Below, piece after piece: positions 7,520 to 15,518 of a stretch of DNA of 32,735 bases. This DNA is from CAYRJA01 sp964424455. Lineage in GTDB: Bacteria; Bacteroidota; Bacteroidia; Chitinophagales; UBA10324. Position numbers and translations under genes: made by a program. Where the stretch lies: contig CAYRJA010000025.1 in assembly GCA_964424455.1 (NCBI GenBank), positions 1-32,735 on the forward strand. The letters run 5' to 3'. The notes beneath the pieces are model-generated. The model was not told where the DNA came from. It was given only the letters and a program-made list of their open reading frames with translations, and made no database searches. The stretch's first letter is position 1; each line of letters begins with the position of its first letter.

Positions 7520-9301
7520 TTAGAAGTAGTACTGATTCTTTTCGATAAGCTGGTCAGCTATTCTTCTTCTTGCTTCTTTGGTGTTTACTGCTACTGTTTT
7601 TGTAAAACGTTTTAATCCCATCAGGAGCATTTTCAGTTCATCACCTTCTGCAAAGGAAGTAATCGCATTTTTACCTTCAATATTTATGCGGTCAACTGTA
7701 TCATTCAGATAAACTTTCAGAATATCTTTTTGAATAGCGTTGTCAATTTTCATTTCCCCCAACTTTATTACGCGCAACAACAGCGATTCACAGAGATAAA
7801 TTTCTGAGACTATGTTGGCAATGTTCATCAAAAGTTCCTGTTCGCCTTCTAATTTTGTCATCAGTTTTTGTGCAGCTGCGCCTGCAATCATCAGCGCAAC
7901 TTTCTTCAAATTGGCAATTACTTTTCTTTCATAAGCAAACGGAGAATCGTCGCCATTGCTCATGTCTGGAATAGACATCAACTCTTTCTGAATAGCCATT
8001 GCCGGAGTCAGTAAATCTAATTGACCTTTCATTGCACGCTTTAGCAGCATGTCCACTGTAAGCAATCTGTTGATTTCGTTAGTGCCTTCAAAAATCCGGT
8101 TAATGCGGGCATCACGATAGGCGCGCGCCGGCGACATCTCTTCACTGAATCCCATGCCCCCGTGAATCTGAACAGCTTCATCCACCACATAGTTCAGGGC
8201 TTCCGAACCAAACACTTTTAGGATGGCACATTCAACTGCATATTCTTCTGCTGCACCCATTTGTGCTTTAGAATAATCATGCCCTTGCTGTAACAGTTCT
8301 TTTGATTTTTCCTCAATCTGCATGGAAACACGGTAAAGAGCAGCTTCAACTGTGTAAATACGAATGGCTTGTTCTGCCAATTTATATTTGATAGCGCCAA
8401 AGTCAGCTATCTTGTGTTTGAATTGTTCTCGCTGAGTAGCATACTGAATGGAAACTGTACTCATGCGCTTTGCTGCACCCTGAGCAGCAGCACAAAGTTT
8501 CAGCCGTCCGATGTTAAGAATGTTAAATGCAATCAGATGTCCTTTGCCAATTTCGCCCAATAGGTTTTCAATCGGAACTTTTACATTTTCAAAAAATATT
8601 TGCCGGGTGGAAGATCCCTTTATTCCCATTTTATGTTCCTCTTCGCCAAGTGTTACACCGGGTGTTTTTGATTCAACAATAAATCCTGTAAACTTTTCAC
8701 CATCAATTTTTACAAACACAGTAAAAATATCAGCGAAGCCGCCGTTGGTAATCCACATTTTTTGACCATTGATGATGTAATGTTTTTTGTCATCACTCAA
8801 CTTTGCTGAAGTTTTTGCAGCTAATGCATCAGAGCCGCTGCCGGGTTCAGTGAGGCAGTAAGCGGCTTTCAGTTCGCCGGTTGCCAACTTGGGTAAATAT
8901 TTTTTTCGTTGATCTTCATTACCAAAATAAAGAATCGGTAATGTTCCAATGCCTGTGTGTGCTGCAAGCGCAACAGCAAATGAACCACCGGATCCTACTT
9001 CTTCGGTAAGCAAAGTAGAAGTAATAAAGTCTTTACCATATCCGCCGTATTGCTCAGGGATGGAAGTGCCAAGCAGACCGAGTTCGCCTGCTTTATCCAA
9101 AAGCGATGTCATTAATCCTTTTTCCTGCATATCCAACGGAATGTTTTTGGGAATAACTTCCGTATTGATAAAATCCTTTGTCATTTGTGAAAGCATTTTT
9201 TGCTCTTCACTGAACTCTTCAGGAATAAAAGTGGAAACGGATTCTTTAATTAAAAATTCTCCACCTTTTAACAATTGGGATGATGTTGCTGTTGTTGTCA
9301 T
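7520..9301 (-). CDS. Acyl-CoA dehydrogenase with C-terminal extension (FadE-type)
   Basis: This 593-residue flavoenzyme catalyses the first step of beta-oxidation, oxidising acyl-CoA to trans-2-enoyl-CoA. Residues 30-145 form the N-terminal helical domain. Residues 147-250 form the beta domain with the FAD/substrate motifs AYCLTEPGSGSD and KMWITNGGFADIF. Residues 255-420 form the C-terminal helical domain, ending IHGGMGFSEEM ... INRIFEGTNEINRLL, where Glu405 is the expected catalytic base. A further 170 residues make an extra helical domain like that of VLCAD or Bacillus FadE, longer than the roughly 380-residue short-chain enzymes. The ATG at 9301 is unambiguous. It follows the thiolase gene by 90 bp on the same strand, fitting a fatty acid degradation operon. 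Long-chain preference is inferred from the extension. Confidence 0.93.
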   Translation of the reverse strand: MTTTATSSQLLKGGEFLIKESVSTFIPEEFSEEQKMLSQMTKDFINTEVIPKNIPLDMQEKGLMTSLLDKAGELGLLGTSIPEQYGGYGKDFITSTLLTEEVGSGGSFAVALAAHTGIGTLPILYFGNEDQRKKYLPKLATGELKAAYCLTEPGSGSDALAAKTSAKLSDDKKHYIINGQKMWITNGGFADIFTVFVKIDGEKFTGFIVESKTPGVTLGEEEHKMGIKGSSTRQIFFENVKVPIENLLGEIGKGHLIAFNILNIGRLKLCAAAQGAAKRMSTVSIQYATQREQFKHKIADFGAIKYKLAEQAIRIYTVEAALYRVSMQIEEKSKELLQQGHDYSKAQMGAAEEYAVECAILKVFGSEALNYVVDEAVQIHGGMGFSEEMSPARAYRDARINRIFEGTNEINRLLTVDMLLKRAMKGQLDLLTPAMAIQKELMSIPDMSNGDDSPFAYERKVIANLKKVALMIAGAAAQKLMTKLEGEQELLMNIANIVSEIYLCESLLLRVIKLGEMKIDNAIQKDILKVYLNDTVDRINIEGKNAITSFAEGDELKMLLMGLKRFTKTVAVNTKEARRRIADQLIEKNQYYF

Positions 9302-9391
9302 TATAAATAATTTCAGAGAGTAAAATTAAAATTCAATTCTGATTTAAACACAGAATCGGATGAGAAGTGGTTCAGAAAATTTTATATGAAG

Positions 9392-10564
9392 TTAAAGAAC
9401 TTCTATTACTCCTGCAATTCCTTGTCCGCCTCCTACACATGCCGTTACAATTCCTTTCTTTTTCTTCCTTCTTTTTAATTCATGAATGATTTCGATTGTC
9501 AGCTTTGTACCGGTGCAACCTAACGGATGACCGATAGAAATAGCGCCGCCATTTACATTTACAATATCCAGATTCAATCCTAATGTACGGATAACTGCGA
9601 GTGATTGAGAAGCAAACGCCTCATTCAGTTCGATTAAATCAATATCATTCAGTTTCAATCCTGTTTGTTTCAACACAAGTGGCACAGCTTCTATCGGACC
9701 TACCCCCATAATACGCGGATGTACTCCGGCAGTTGCACAACCTATCAAGCGGGCAAGTGGTTGCAGATTCAATTCCTTCACCATTTTTTCTGACATCACT
9801 ATAACGAAAGCAGCGCCGTCAGAAGTTTGTGATGAATTGCCGGCTGTAACACTTCCTCCATTGGCAAAAACAGGTTTTAGTTTTGCTAAAGCTTCCATAG
9901 AAGTATCTGCTCGCGGTCCTTCATCCGTGTCCACTATCCAGTTTCTTGTGTCGCGCTTTTCTTTTTCGTTTATAAAAACTTCTTCTATTTTTATAGGAGC
10001 TGTCTGTGTTTTAAAATATCCGTTCTTGATAGCATTTATTGCATTATGATGAGACCGTAAACTGAATGCATCCTGGTCTTCACGCGAAACATTATATTCT
10101 TTCGCTACTGCTTCAGCAGTTAGTCCCATATTCAGATAATAATCAGGAGTTGATTTTGCTACAACATAGCTTGGTACAGTCTTCCATCCCGCAATTGGAA
10201 CAAGAGACATACTTTCTGTACCACCTGCGATGATACATTCTGCCATACCACTTCTGATTTTGGCTGTTGCAATTGCGATGGTTTCTAATCCCGAAGCACA
10301 GTAACGGTTGACAGTCATGCCTGAAACATTTATCGGCAATGCACGGACAGCAATCATTCTTCCAATCTGTAATCCCTGTTCAGCTTCAGGAACTGCGTTC
10401 CCTACAATCAGATCATCTACCCGCTTGGGATCGAGTTGCGGAACTGTGGCTAACAATTGTTGAATTACTTCAACTGCCAAATCATCCGGGCGGGTAAACC
10501 GGAACCCTCCTTTTTTTGCCTTAGTTACGGCTGTTCGTAAACCGGCTATTATGTATGCTTCCAT
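9392..10564 (-). CDS. Acetyl-CoA acyltransferase (thiolase), FadA-type
   Basis: Thiolases cleave 3-ketoacyl-CoA with CoA in the last step of beta-oxidation, or condense acetyl-CoA. From the ATG at 10564 (MEAYIIAGLRTAV) the protein has 390 residues, normal for the family; a longer frame to a TTG at 10594 adds ten unlikely residues. The active-site residues are present: Cys89 in NRYCASGLE, His346 in GHPLGCTG and Cys376 in TACVGGGQG. The LNEAFASQ motif is also present. Pairing with an acyl-CoA dehydrogenase downstream supports a degradative role. The fused enoyl-CoA hydratase/3-hydroxyacyl-CoA dehydrogenase that usually starts such operons is absent here: upstream lies a divergent unrelated gene. 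Confidence 0.92.
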   Translation of the reverse strand: MEAYIIAGLRTAVTKAKKGGFRFTRPDDLAVEVIQQLLATVPQLDPKRVDDLIVGNAVPEAEQGLQIGRMIAVRALPINVSGMTVNRYCASGLETIAIATAKIRSGMAECIIAGGTESMSLVPIAGWKTVPSYVVAKSTPDYYLNMGLTAEAVAKEYNVSREDQDAFSLRSHHNAINAIKNGYFKTQTAPIKIEEVFINEKEKRDTRNWIVDTDEGPRADTSMEALAKLKPVFANGGSVTAGNSSQTSDGAAFVIVMSEKMVKELNLQPLARLIGCATAGVHPRIMGVGPIEAVPLVLKQTGLKLNDIDLIELNEAFASQSLAVIRTLGLNLDIVNVNGGAISIGHPLGCTGTKLTIEIIHELKRRKKKKGIVTACVGGGQGIAGVIEVL

Positions 10565-10630
10565 AATTATAAACTTATATAGTAAACGACACAATTATCA
10601 GAATTTTAGTTTCCAAAAACAATTATCTTT

Positions 10631-10638
10631 CAAAATTA
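10631..10638 (-). promoter_or_regulatory. Possible -7 promoter element for the thiolase / acyl-CoA dehydrogenase pair
   Basis: The minus strand reads TAATTTTG, a match to TAnnTTTG, about 66 bases before the thiolase ATG at 10564. The nearest TTG that could serve as -33 lies 27 bases upstream, longer than usual, so this is a moderate candidate. No fatty-acid-responsive operator palindrome was recognised. Confidence 0.35.
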
Positions 10639-10756
10639 ATATCCAACCGGGCCGTTAATAAAAATCAAGGGGTGCATTTATAATCTGAGTACAGCCAATA
10701 CAAAATATTCCACGCCTGACACAATATCTATTGTCTTTTCTGCTGATTGTTTTTAT

Positions 10757-10764
10757 TATCTTTG
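10757..10764 (+). promoter_or_regulatory. -7 promoter element (TATCTTTG) for the GT5-DUF4270-glmS cluster
   Basis: TATCTTTG matches TAnnTTTG; a TTG at 10731-10733 lies 23 bases upstream and could be the -33 box. The element sits 26 bases before the ATG at 10791. It also falls inside the N-terminal extension that a longer open frame starting at 10731 would imply, which argues for the 10791 start. Confidence 0.55.
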
Positions 10765-10790
10765 CATCCTTTTGTATAAAAGGATTACAC

Positions 10791-11603
10791 ATGAATAAGA
10801 AAAGGATATTGATTGTAACACACGAAATGAAACCGTATAATATACTTACGGAAATAGCTACCATTGCTAATCAGATTCCTGTTTATATGGCTGAACAGGG
10901 AATGGAAGTGCGGGTATTAATGCCAAGATTCGGGATGATTAACGAGAGAAGACACCGCCTTCATGAAGTAGTTCGCCTGTCGGGGATCAATATCATTATT
11001 GATGAAGATGATTACCCATTGATTATTAAAGTGGCTTCGCTGCCCGGCGCCCGGCTGCAGGTGTATTTTCTTGATAATGATGATTACTTCAAAAGAAAAT
11101 CAGTTTTTACAGATGAGAAGGGAAAATTTTATGCTGATAACGACGAGCGTATGGTTTTCTTCTGCAAAGGTGTTCTTGAAACAATAAAAAAATTCGGATG
11201 GCCGCCAGACATTATTCACTGCCATGGATGGATGACTTCGCTGATTCCGCTGTATATAAAAACGGTTTATAAAAAGGAACCTGTTTTCCTTAACTCGCGT
11301 GTAATTTATTCTGCTTACGACAATTCATTTAAAGAAACTTTCAAAAAGGAATTCTTAAAAAAAGCAATTATCAGTAAAGAGTTTATCAAAGACGCAGATT
11401 TTACTCCTTTTAAGAAAGCAGATAATACGGCATTGAATACAGGAGGTGTTACACATGCCGATGGGGTGATTTTGGCAGGAAAAAAAATTGAGACCGGAGT
11501 GAAGAACACAGTGAAGAAACTGAAGAAAAAGCATATAGAGCATCCGGCAGATAATTATCTTGCAACCTATCTGGACTTTTATAAATCTTTGATGAAAAAG
11601 TAG
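10791..11603 (+). CDS. GT5-like 'glycogen/starch synthase' N-terminal domain protein, degenerate
   Basis: This 270-residue protein resembles only the N-terminal (GT5) half of glycogen synthase. Recognisable pieces are ILIVTHEMKPY at the start, VYMAEQGMEVRVLMPRFG, ADNDERMVFFCKGVLETIKKFGWPPDIIHCHGWMTSLIPLYI and a VIYSAYDNSF segment. The second Rossmann domain that normally binds the ADP-glucose nucleotide is missing, and the usual KTGGL motif near the N-terminus reads KPYNILTEI instead. A canonical glycogen synthase is about 480 residues. From recall, Bacteroidota often keep this short form beside a DUF4270 gene and glmS, exactly as here (15 bp to DUF4270, then 3 bp to glmS). It is therefore a conserved family of its own, probably not a classical glycogen synthase. 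The ATG at 10791 is chosen because the promoter lies just upstream. Confidence 0.82.
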   Translation: MNKKRILIVTHEMKPYNILTEIATIANQIPVYMAEQGMEVRVLMPRFGMINERRHRLHEVVRLSGINIIIDEDDYPLIIKVASLPGARLQVYFLDNDDYFKRKSVFTDEKGKFYADNDERMVFFCKGVLETIKKFGWPPDIIHCHGWMTSLIPLYIKTVYKKEPVFLNSRVIYSAYDNSFKETFKKEFLKKAIISKEFIKDADFTPFKKADNTALNTGGVTHADGVILAGKKIETGVKNTVKKLKKKHIEHPADNYLATYLDFYKSLMKK

Positions 11604-11618
11604 GCATTCTGCTTTCCA

Positions 11619-12941
11619 ATGTACAGAGCTATATTTTCTTTTATCCTTTTGCTTACTATATCAGGTTTTTTTTCCTGTAAAAAATCGGGGCTGATTGGCT
11701 CTGATATTTTACCGAAAGGCGACAATCTCTCCGGAGTTTTTACTGATACTCTTTCGCTATTTTCCAAAACAATTCGTGAAGACTCTTTTCGTACGACTGC
11801 TTCCGTAAAATACCTTCTCGGCAGCATGAAGGATAATGTCTTTGGAAAAACAGTTACAGGAGTTTACACGCAATTCAAACCGGGTACTTTTAACCCGAGT
11901 TTTCTGAACTGCACGATTGATTCGGTGGTGCTGAGTCTTGTATATGCCGGAAGTTATGGAGATGTAAAGAATACACCGCAAAGTGTTACAGTTTATCAGC
12001 TTACCCAGCAATTAACTGCAGATTCTGCTTATTATTCAAGCAGGACCTTTGCTTTCAACCCAATTAAAATTGGTGAAAAAGTAAATTTTATTCCTGATTT
12101 TTCTACATACCCTATCATTATTGGCGATACAATGAAACCAACGCTGCGTGTCCGGTTGAATGACCAGTTTGGTCAGGATATGTTAGATGCAGACAGTGTA
12201 AACCTTACTTCGCCTTCAGCTTTTCAGGCTTTTATGAAAGGGCTATATATAACTTCCGATGAAAACAACCCGGGGAAAGGAATTATTTATTTGGATCTTG
12301 CCAACTCCGATTCGCGCATTACGCTATACTATCACAATGCGACATCTGACTCTTTACAGTTTAACTTTCTGATGGGAAGCGGGTGTGCTTCTGTTAATTC
12401 GTACAAACACGATTACACAGGTTATCCGGTTGAAGCAGCACTGAACTCTTCTGCAAAATCAGATTCCGTTTTATACATACAATCCATGGCCGGCGTAAAA
12501 TCAAAGATCACTGTTCCATTTCTGCAATCACTCGGAAGAATATTAGTGAATAAAGCAGAGGTTGAAGTTACACAGATATTTGACCCTGTTACAGATGATT
12601 CGGTTTTTCATGTTCCCGTAAGAATGATTTTGCTTGGGTCAGATTCTTTGGGAAGAAATACGCTGATTCCTGATTTATACACCACAGCTCTATTGAAATA
12701 CGGCAGTAATAAATTTTCTTTTGTGAATGATAAAGGACAAACGGCAGTAAAATATTCGTTCAGTATTGCAGACCAGTTGCAGTTAGTAGTGAATAAATTG
12801 CAGAATGGAGAAAAAGATTACGGATTATTTTTAGTGAATTACCAGAGTACAGAATTAGCTGATCGCATAGTACTCGGCGGTGGAAACCGCAAAGATGCAG
12901 CGCAAATGAAATTAAAACTGACATACACCAAACTCCCTTAA
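11619..12941 (+). CDS. DUF4270-type lipoprotein
   Basis: This 440-residue protein starts with a lipoprotein signal (MYRAIFSFILLLTISGFFSC, lipobox Cys at 20). The mature protein begins KKSGLIGSDILPKGDNLSGVFTDTLSLFSKTIREDSFRT, the typical opening of DUF4270 family members, and continues as a beta-rich sequence (TGVYTQFKPGTFNPSFLNCTIDSVVLSL). The C-terminus, VLGGGNRKDAAQMKLKLTYTKL, is also typical. The function is unknown; it should be an outer-membrane or periplasmic lipoprotein. It lies 15 bp after the GT5-like gene and 3 bp before glmS, so the three are almost certainly one transcript. A role tied to envelope or amino-sugar supply is a guess from that context. Confidence 0.85.
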   Translation: MYRAIFSFILLLTISGFFSCKKSGLIGSDILPKGDNLSGVFTDTLSLFSKTIREDSFRTTASVKYLLGSMKDNVFGKTVTGVYTQFKPGTFNPSFLNCTIDSVVLSLVYAGSYGDVKNTPQSVTVYQLTQQLTADSAYYSSRTFAFNPIKIGEKVNFIPDFSTYPIIIGDTMKPTLRVRLNDQFGQDMLDADSVNLTSPSAFQAFMKGLYITSDENNPGKGIIYLDLANSDSRITLYYHNATSDSLQFNFLMGSGCASVNSYKHDYTGYPVEAALNSSAKSDSVLYIQSMAGVKSKITVPFLQSLGRILVNKAEVEVTQIFDPVTDDSVFHVPVRMILLGSDSLGRNTLIPDLYTTALLKYGSNKFSFVNDKGQTAVKYSFSIADQLQLVVNKLQNGEKDYGLFLVNYQSTELADRIVLGGGNRKDAAQMKLKLTYTKLP

Positions 12942-12944
12942 CTT

Positions 12945-14783
12945 ATGTGTGGAATAGTTGGATATATCGGGCCTCGTGAGGCGTACCCCATCCTGATTAA
13001 AGGATTGCAGCGATTGGAATACCGCGGCTATGACAGTGCGGGTGTTGCACTGCTCAACGGAGGAATTAATGTTTACAGAAAAGCCGGTAAGGTGAGTGAA
13101 CTTGCTGAGTTTGTAAAGGGGAAAAATGTAAATACGACTATCGGAATCGGTCATACACGATGGGCAACACATGGCGAACCGAACGATAGAAATGCGCACC
13201 CTCATTTATCCAGTTCAGGAAACCTCGCAATCATTCATAACGGCATCATAGAAAATTATGCACCGATAAAAAAGGAACTGAAAGAACGCGGCTATAAATT
13301 CAACTCGGATACGGATACAGAAGTGTTAATCAATCTGATTGAAGATATTCAACTCAATGAAAAAGTAAGTGTAGAAGAAGCCATTCGGCAGGCGTTGAAT
13401 GAGGTAGTGGGCGCTTATGCCATTGTTATCATTTCCAAAAATGATCCTGATAAATTATTTGCAGCCCGCAAAGGCAGTCCGCTGGTAATTGGTATTGGTG
13501 ATAAAGAATATTTTATTGCCTCAGATGCCACACCGATTATTGAACATACAAAGAATGTAGTTTATCTGAATGATGAAGAAATTGCCGTAGTGACACGCAA
13601 TGGAGAACTTTCCATCAAAACCATTGGCAATAAGCAAACGACTCCTTATATACATGAATTAGAACTGAAATTAGAAATGCTGGAGAAAGGCGGCTACGAA
13701 CATTTCATGCTAAAAGAAATTTATGAGCAGCCCACTTCTATTCTTGACAGTATGCGCGGACGATTGAATGTGCAGAACGGTATTATTGCTATGGGAGGAT
13801 TGCTGGAATACGAACAAAAAATTCCGAATGCAAAACAATTTACAATAGCTGCATGTGGTACAAGCTGGCACGCGGGAATAGTAGGTGAATATTTGTTTGA
13901 AGAGTTGGCAAGAGTTCCTGTTGAAGTGGAATATGCTTCAGAATTCCGTTATAAAAACCCGATTGTAAAACCGGATGATATTCTTATAGCCATCAGTCAG
14001 TCAGGAGAAACTGCTGATACACTTGCTGCAATTGAGCTGGCAAAAAGCAAAGGAGCTACGGTGTTTGGTGTTTGTAATGTAGTAGGTTCTTCTATTGCGC
14101 GTGCTACTCATGCAGGAAGTTTTACTCATGCCGGACCCGAAATTGGTGTGGCTTCTACAAAAGCTTTTACTGCACAGGTAACAGTACTTGCTTTGCTTGC
14201 ATTAAGTGTCGCTTACAAAAAAGGTACTATACAGGAATCGCGTTACAGACAAATCATTCAGGAGTTAGAGTTGATTCCGGCTAAAGTTGAAAAGGTATTG
14301 CAAGCAGATGCACATATAAAATATATTGCAGAGATTTTTAAAGATGCTTCTAACTTCTTGTATTTAGGGCGCGGATATAATTTTCCTGTTGCATTAGAAG
14401 GAGCGTTGAAGTTGAAAGAGATTTCCTACATCCATGCTGAAGGCTATCCTGCTGCAGAGATGAAGCACGGACCCATTGCTCTGATTGACGAAGAAATGCC
14501 GGTAGTGGTTCTGGCAACTAACAAGAATGCACATGACAAAATCATTAGTAATGTTCAGGAGGTAAAAGCAAGAAAAGGAAAAATCATATCTGTTGTAACA
14601 GAAGGAGATGAGGTGATTAAAGAACTATCGGATTTCGTTATTGAAATACCTGAGACAGAAGATCCATTATCTCCATTGCTTTCAGTTATTCCGCTGCAAC
14701 TACTTGCTTATCATATTGCGGTTATGCGTGGATGCAATGTGGACCAGCCGAGAAATCTGGCAAAAAGTGTAACAGTGGAATAG
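12945..14783 (+). CDS. glmS: Glutamine-fructose-6-phosphate aminotransferase (isomerizing)
   Basis: GlmS makes glucosamine-6-phosphate from fructose-6-phosphate and glutamine, the first step to UDP-GlcNAc for peptidoglycan and LPS. At 612 residues it matches the normal length. The N-terminal class II glutaminase domain begins MCGIVGYIG, with Cys2 as nucleophile after Met removal, and has GHTRWATHG and the NAHPHL segment. Two SIS domains follow (AACGTSWHAGIVGEYLFE, SQSGETADTLAA, STKAFTAQV; then YLGRGYNFPVALEGALKLKEISYIHAEGY). The C-terminus, DQPRNLAKSVTVE, is the invariant family ending. No glmS ribozyme is expected or seen upstream: the gene starts 3 bp after the DUF4270 stop. A repeat element follows immediately downstream. 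Confidence 0.98.
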   Translation: MCGIVGYIGPREAYPILIKGLQRLEYRGYDSAGVALLNGGINVYRKAGKVSELAEFVKGKNVNTTIGIGHTRWATHGEPNDRNAHPHLSSSGNLAIIHNGIIENYAPIKKELKERGYKFNSDTDTEVLINLIEDIQLNEKVSVEEAIRQALNEVVGAYAIVIISKNDPDKLFAARKGSPLVIGIGDKEYFIASDATPIIEHTKNVVYLNDEEIAVVTRNGELSIKTIGNKQTTPYIHELELKLEMLEKGGYEHFMLKEIYEQPTSILDSMRGRLNVQNGIIAMGGLLEYEQKIPNAKQFTIAACGTSWHAGIVGEYLFEELARVPVEVEYASEFRYKNPIVKPDDILIAISQSGETADTLAAIELAKSKGATVFGVCNVVGSSIARATHAGSFTHAGPEIGVASTKAFTAQVTVLALLALSVAYKKGTIQESRYRQIIQELELIPAKVEKVLQADAHIKYIAEIFKDASNFLYLGRGYNFPVALEGALKLKEISYIHAEGYPAAEMKHGPIALIDEEMPVVVLATNKNAHDKIISNVQEVKARKGKIISVVTEGDEVIKELSDFVIEIPETEDPLSPLLSVIPLQLLAYHIAVMRGCNVDQPRNLAKSVTVE

Positions 14784-14803
14784 ACAACTATGCAAAAAGT
14801 TGT
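14784..14803 (+). terminator. Weak hairpin just after glmS
   Basis: ACAACT (14784-14789) pairs with AGTTGT (14798-14803) around an 8-base loop, directly behind the glmS stop codon. There is no T-run after it, so it would be a poor intrinsic terminator; it may instead be part of the structured 3' region that continues into the nested repeat element. Confidence 0.3.
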
Positions 14804-14848
14804 CATACACTCAATTGGGGTGTATGAATATTTGCAGCAACAATTATA

Positions 14849-14865
14849 TTGCTCCGTAGGAGCAA
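14849..14865. repeat. Hairpin 1 of the nested element
   Basis: TTGCTCC-GTA-GGAGCAA: a perfect 7-bp stem with a 3-base loop. The stem sequence differs from the other two hairpins but the CC-N3-GG crown is shared, as in REP-type repeats. Confidence 0.8.
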
Positions 14866-14898
14866 AGTCTTGGTAATAACTTGAACGAGAAGGTTATT

Positions 14899-14915
14899 GC
14901 GTCCCTTCGGGACGC
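14899..14915. repeat. Hairpin 2 of the nested element
   Basis: GCGTCCC-TTC-GGGACGC: a perfect 7-bp GC-rich stem with a TTC loop. It is the most stable of the three and locally far more GC-rich than the surrounding DNA. Confidence 0.8.
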
Positions 14916-14950
14916 TCCAGGAGTGTCTGTATTGGATTTTTTACCAAGCC

Positions 14951-14969
14951 CTTATGCCTACGGCATAAG
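14951..14969. repeat. Hairpin 3 of the nested element
   Basis: CTTATGCC-TAC-GGCATAAG: a perfect 8-bp stem with a 3-base loop and again a CC-N3-GG crown. Confidence 0.8.
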
Positions 14970-15033
14970 TAATCCCTGCAATTATTCATGCACCCCTCAA
15001 TTGTTTGGTTTCACTTATACCTAAAAAAATTAT

Positions 15034-15041
15034 TAGCTTTG
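15034..15041 (+). promoter_or_regulatory. -7 promoter element (TAGCTTTG) for the gene at 15055
   Basis: TAGCTTTG is a full TAnnTTTG match ending 13 bases before the ATG. A TTTG at 15004-15007 is 26 bases upstream, long for a -33 box, and it directly abuts the right end of the nested repeat element, which may therefore supply upstream promoter DNA. Confidence 0.5.
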
Positions 15042-15054
15042 TAAAAAAAACCTA

Positions 15055-15501
15055 ATGAGAACCACTGACATTACGCTGAAAGATATTGTAGAATTTTTTA
15101 CCGATTACAAAGACATATTAGAAAGTTACTCACCGAAACAGGTTGCAGAGAATTATGATTTCCCCTTTCTTTTTATTTCTGACCAGTCTAAAAGTATGTA
15201 CGTGCAGCAATCGGAATTGGAGGAGCTTTTCAGACAGATGAGTATGCAGTACAAGCAATATAATATTACAAAAGCCAGATTTGATATTCTTTTTTCCAGA
15301 AAAGTTACTGACCAGATTTTCTATGTTGAAGTAAAATGGGATTTTCTTTACCCCAATGAAGAAAAAGTTTACGATTGCCACTACAACTATACCATTCGTA
15401 AAGAAGCATCCGGTAAACTGAAAATATCTTCTCTTATTTCAGTGGATGAGCATATTAAGTTACAAAAACTTCTTTCAGGAAACAGAATAATGGCTAACTG
15501 A
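15055..15501 (+). CDS. Hypothetical protein, possible NTF2/SnoaL-like fold
   Basis: This 148-residue soluble protein has no signal peptide and no membrane segment. Its length and layout suggest an NTF2-like or SnoaL-like fold, though I see no diagnostic residues: an N-terminal helix (DIVEFFTDYKDILESYSPKQVAENYDFPFLFI), a helix at SELEELFRQMSMQY, then strands (ARFDILFSRKVTDQIFYVEVKWDFLY, VYDCHYNYTIRK, KLKISSLISVDEHIKL). That assignment is an inference from the helix-then-strands order only. It has its own promoter -7 box, and its stop lies 17 bp from the convergent prolyl oligopeptidase gene. The ATG at 15055 is the only reasonable start. Confidence 0.7.
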   Translation: MRTTDITLKDIVEFFTDYKDILESYSPKQVAENYDFPFLFISDQSKSMYVQQSELEELFRQMSMQYKQYNITKARFDILFSRKVTDQIFYVEVKWDFLYPNEEKVYDCHYNYTIRKEASGKLKISSLISVDEHIKLQKLLSGNRIMAN

Positions 15502-15518
15502 GAACTCTCTTATGCTAC

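Larger units (their letters stand above)
14812..15003. mobile_element. Nested inverted-repeat element (MITE/REP-cluster-like), about 192 bp
   Basis: The outer arms, 14812-14837 and 14976-15003, are imperfect inverted repeats (24 of 26 aligned bases equal, plus a 2-base gap). Both begin from the outside with CAATTG and share TGAATA and TTGCAG. Inside them, CTTGGTAA (14869-14876) pairs with TTACCAAG (14941-14948), and AATAAC (14875-14880) with GTTATT (14893-14898). Three compact hairpins lie within: 14849-14865, 14899-14915 and 14951-14969. Each has a 7-8 bp perfect stem and a 3-base loop closed by CC/GG. There is no coding capacity and no transposase nearby, so a non-autonomous element mobilised in trans, or a REP-type cluster, is inferred. 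The left end follows glmS by 28 bp; the right end is 30 bp before a promoter -7 box. Confidence 0.7.

Noticed and set aside
8949..9323. 124-codon plus-strand open frame
   Set aside because: It is entirely antisense to the acyl-CoA dehydrogenase N-terminus; a shadow frame with Ser/Pro-rich composition.
12930..12945. glmS riboswitch-ribozyme
   Set aside because: Only 3 bases separate glmS from the preceding gene, so there is no room for the roughly 150-base element.
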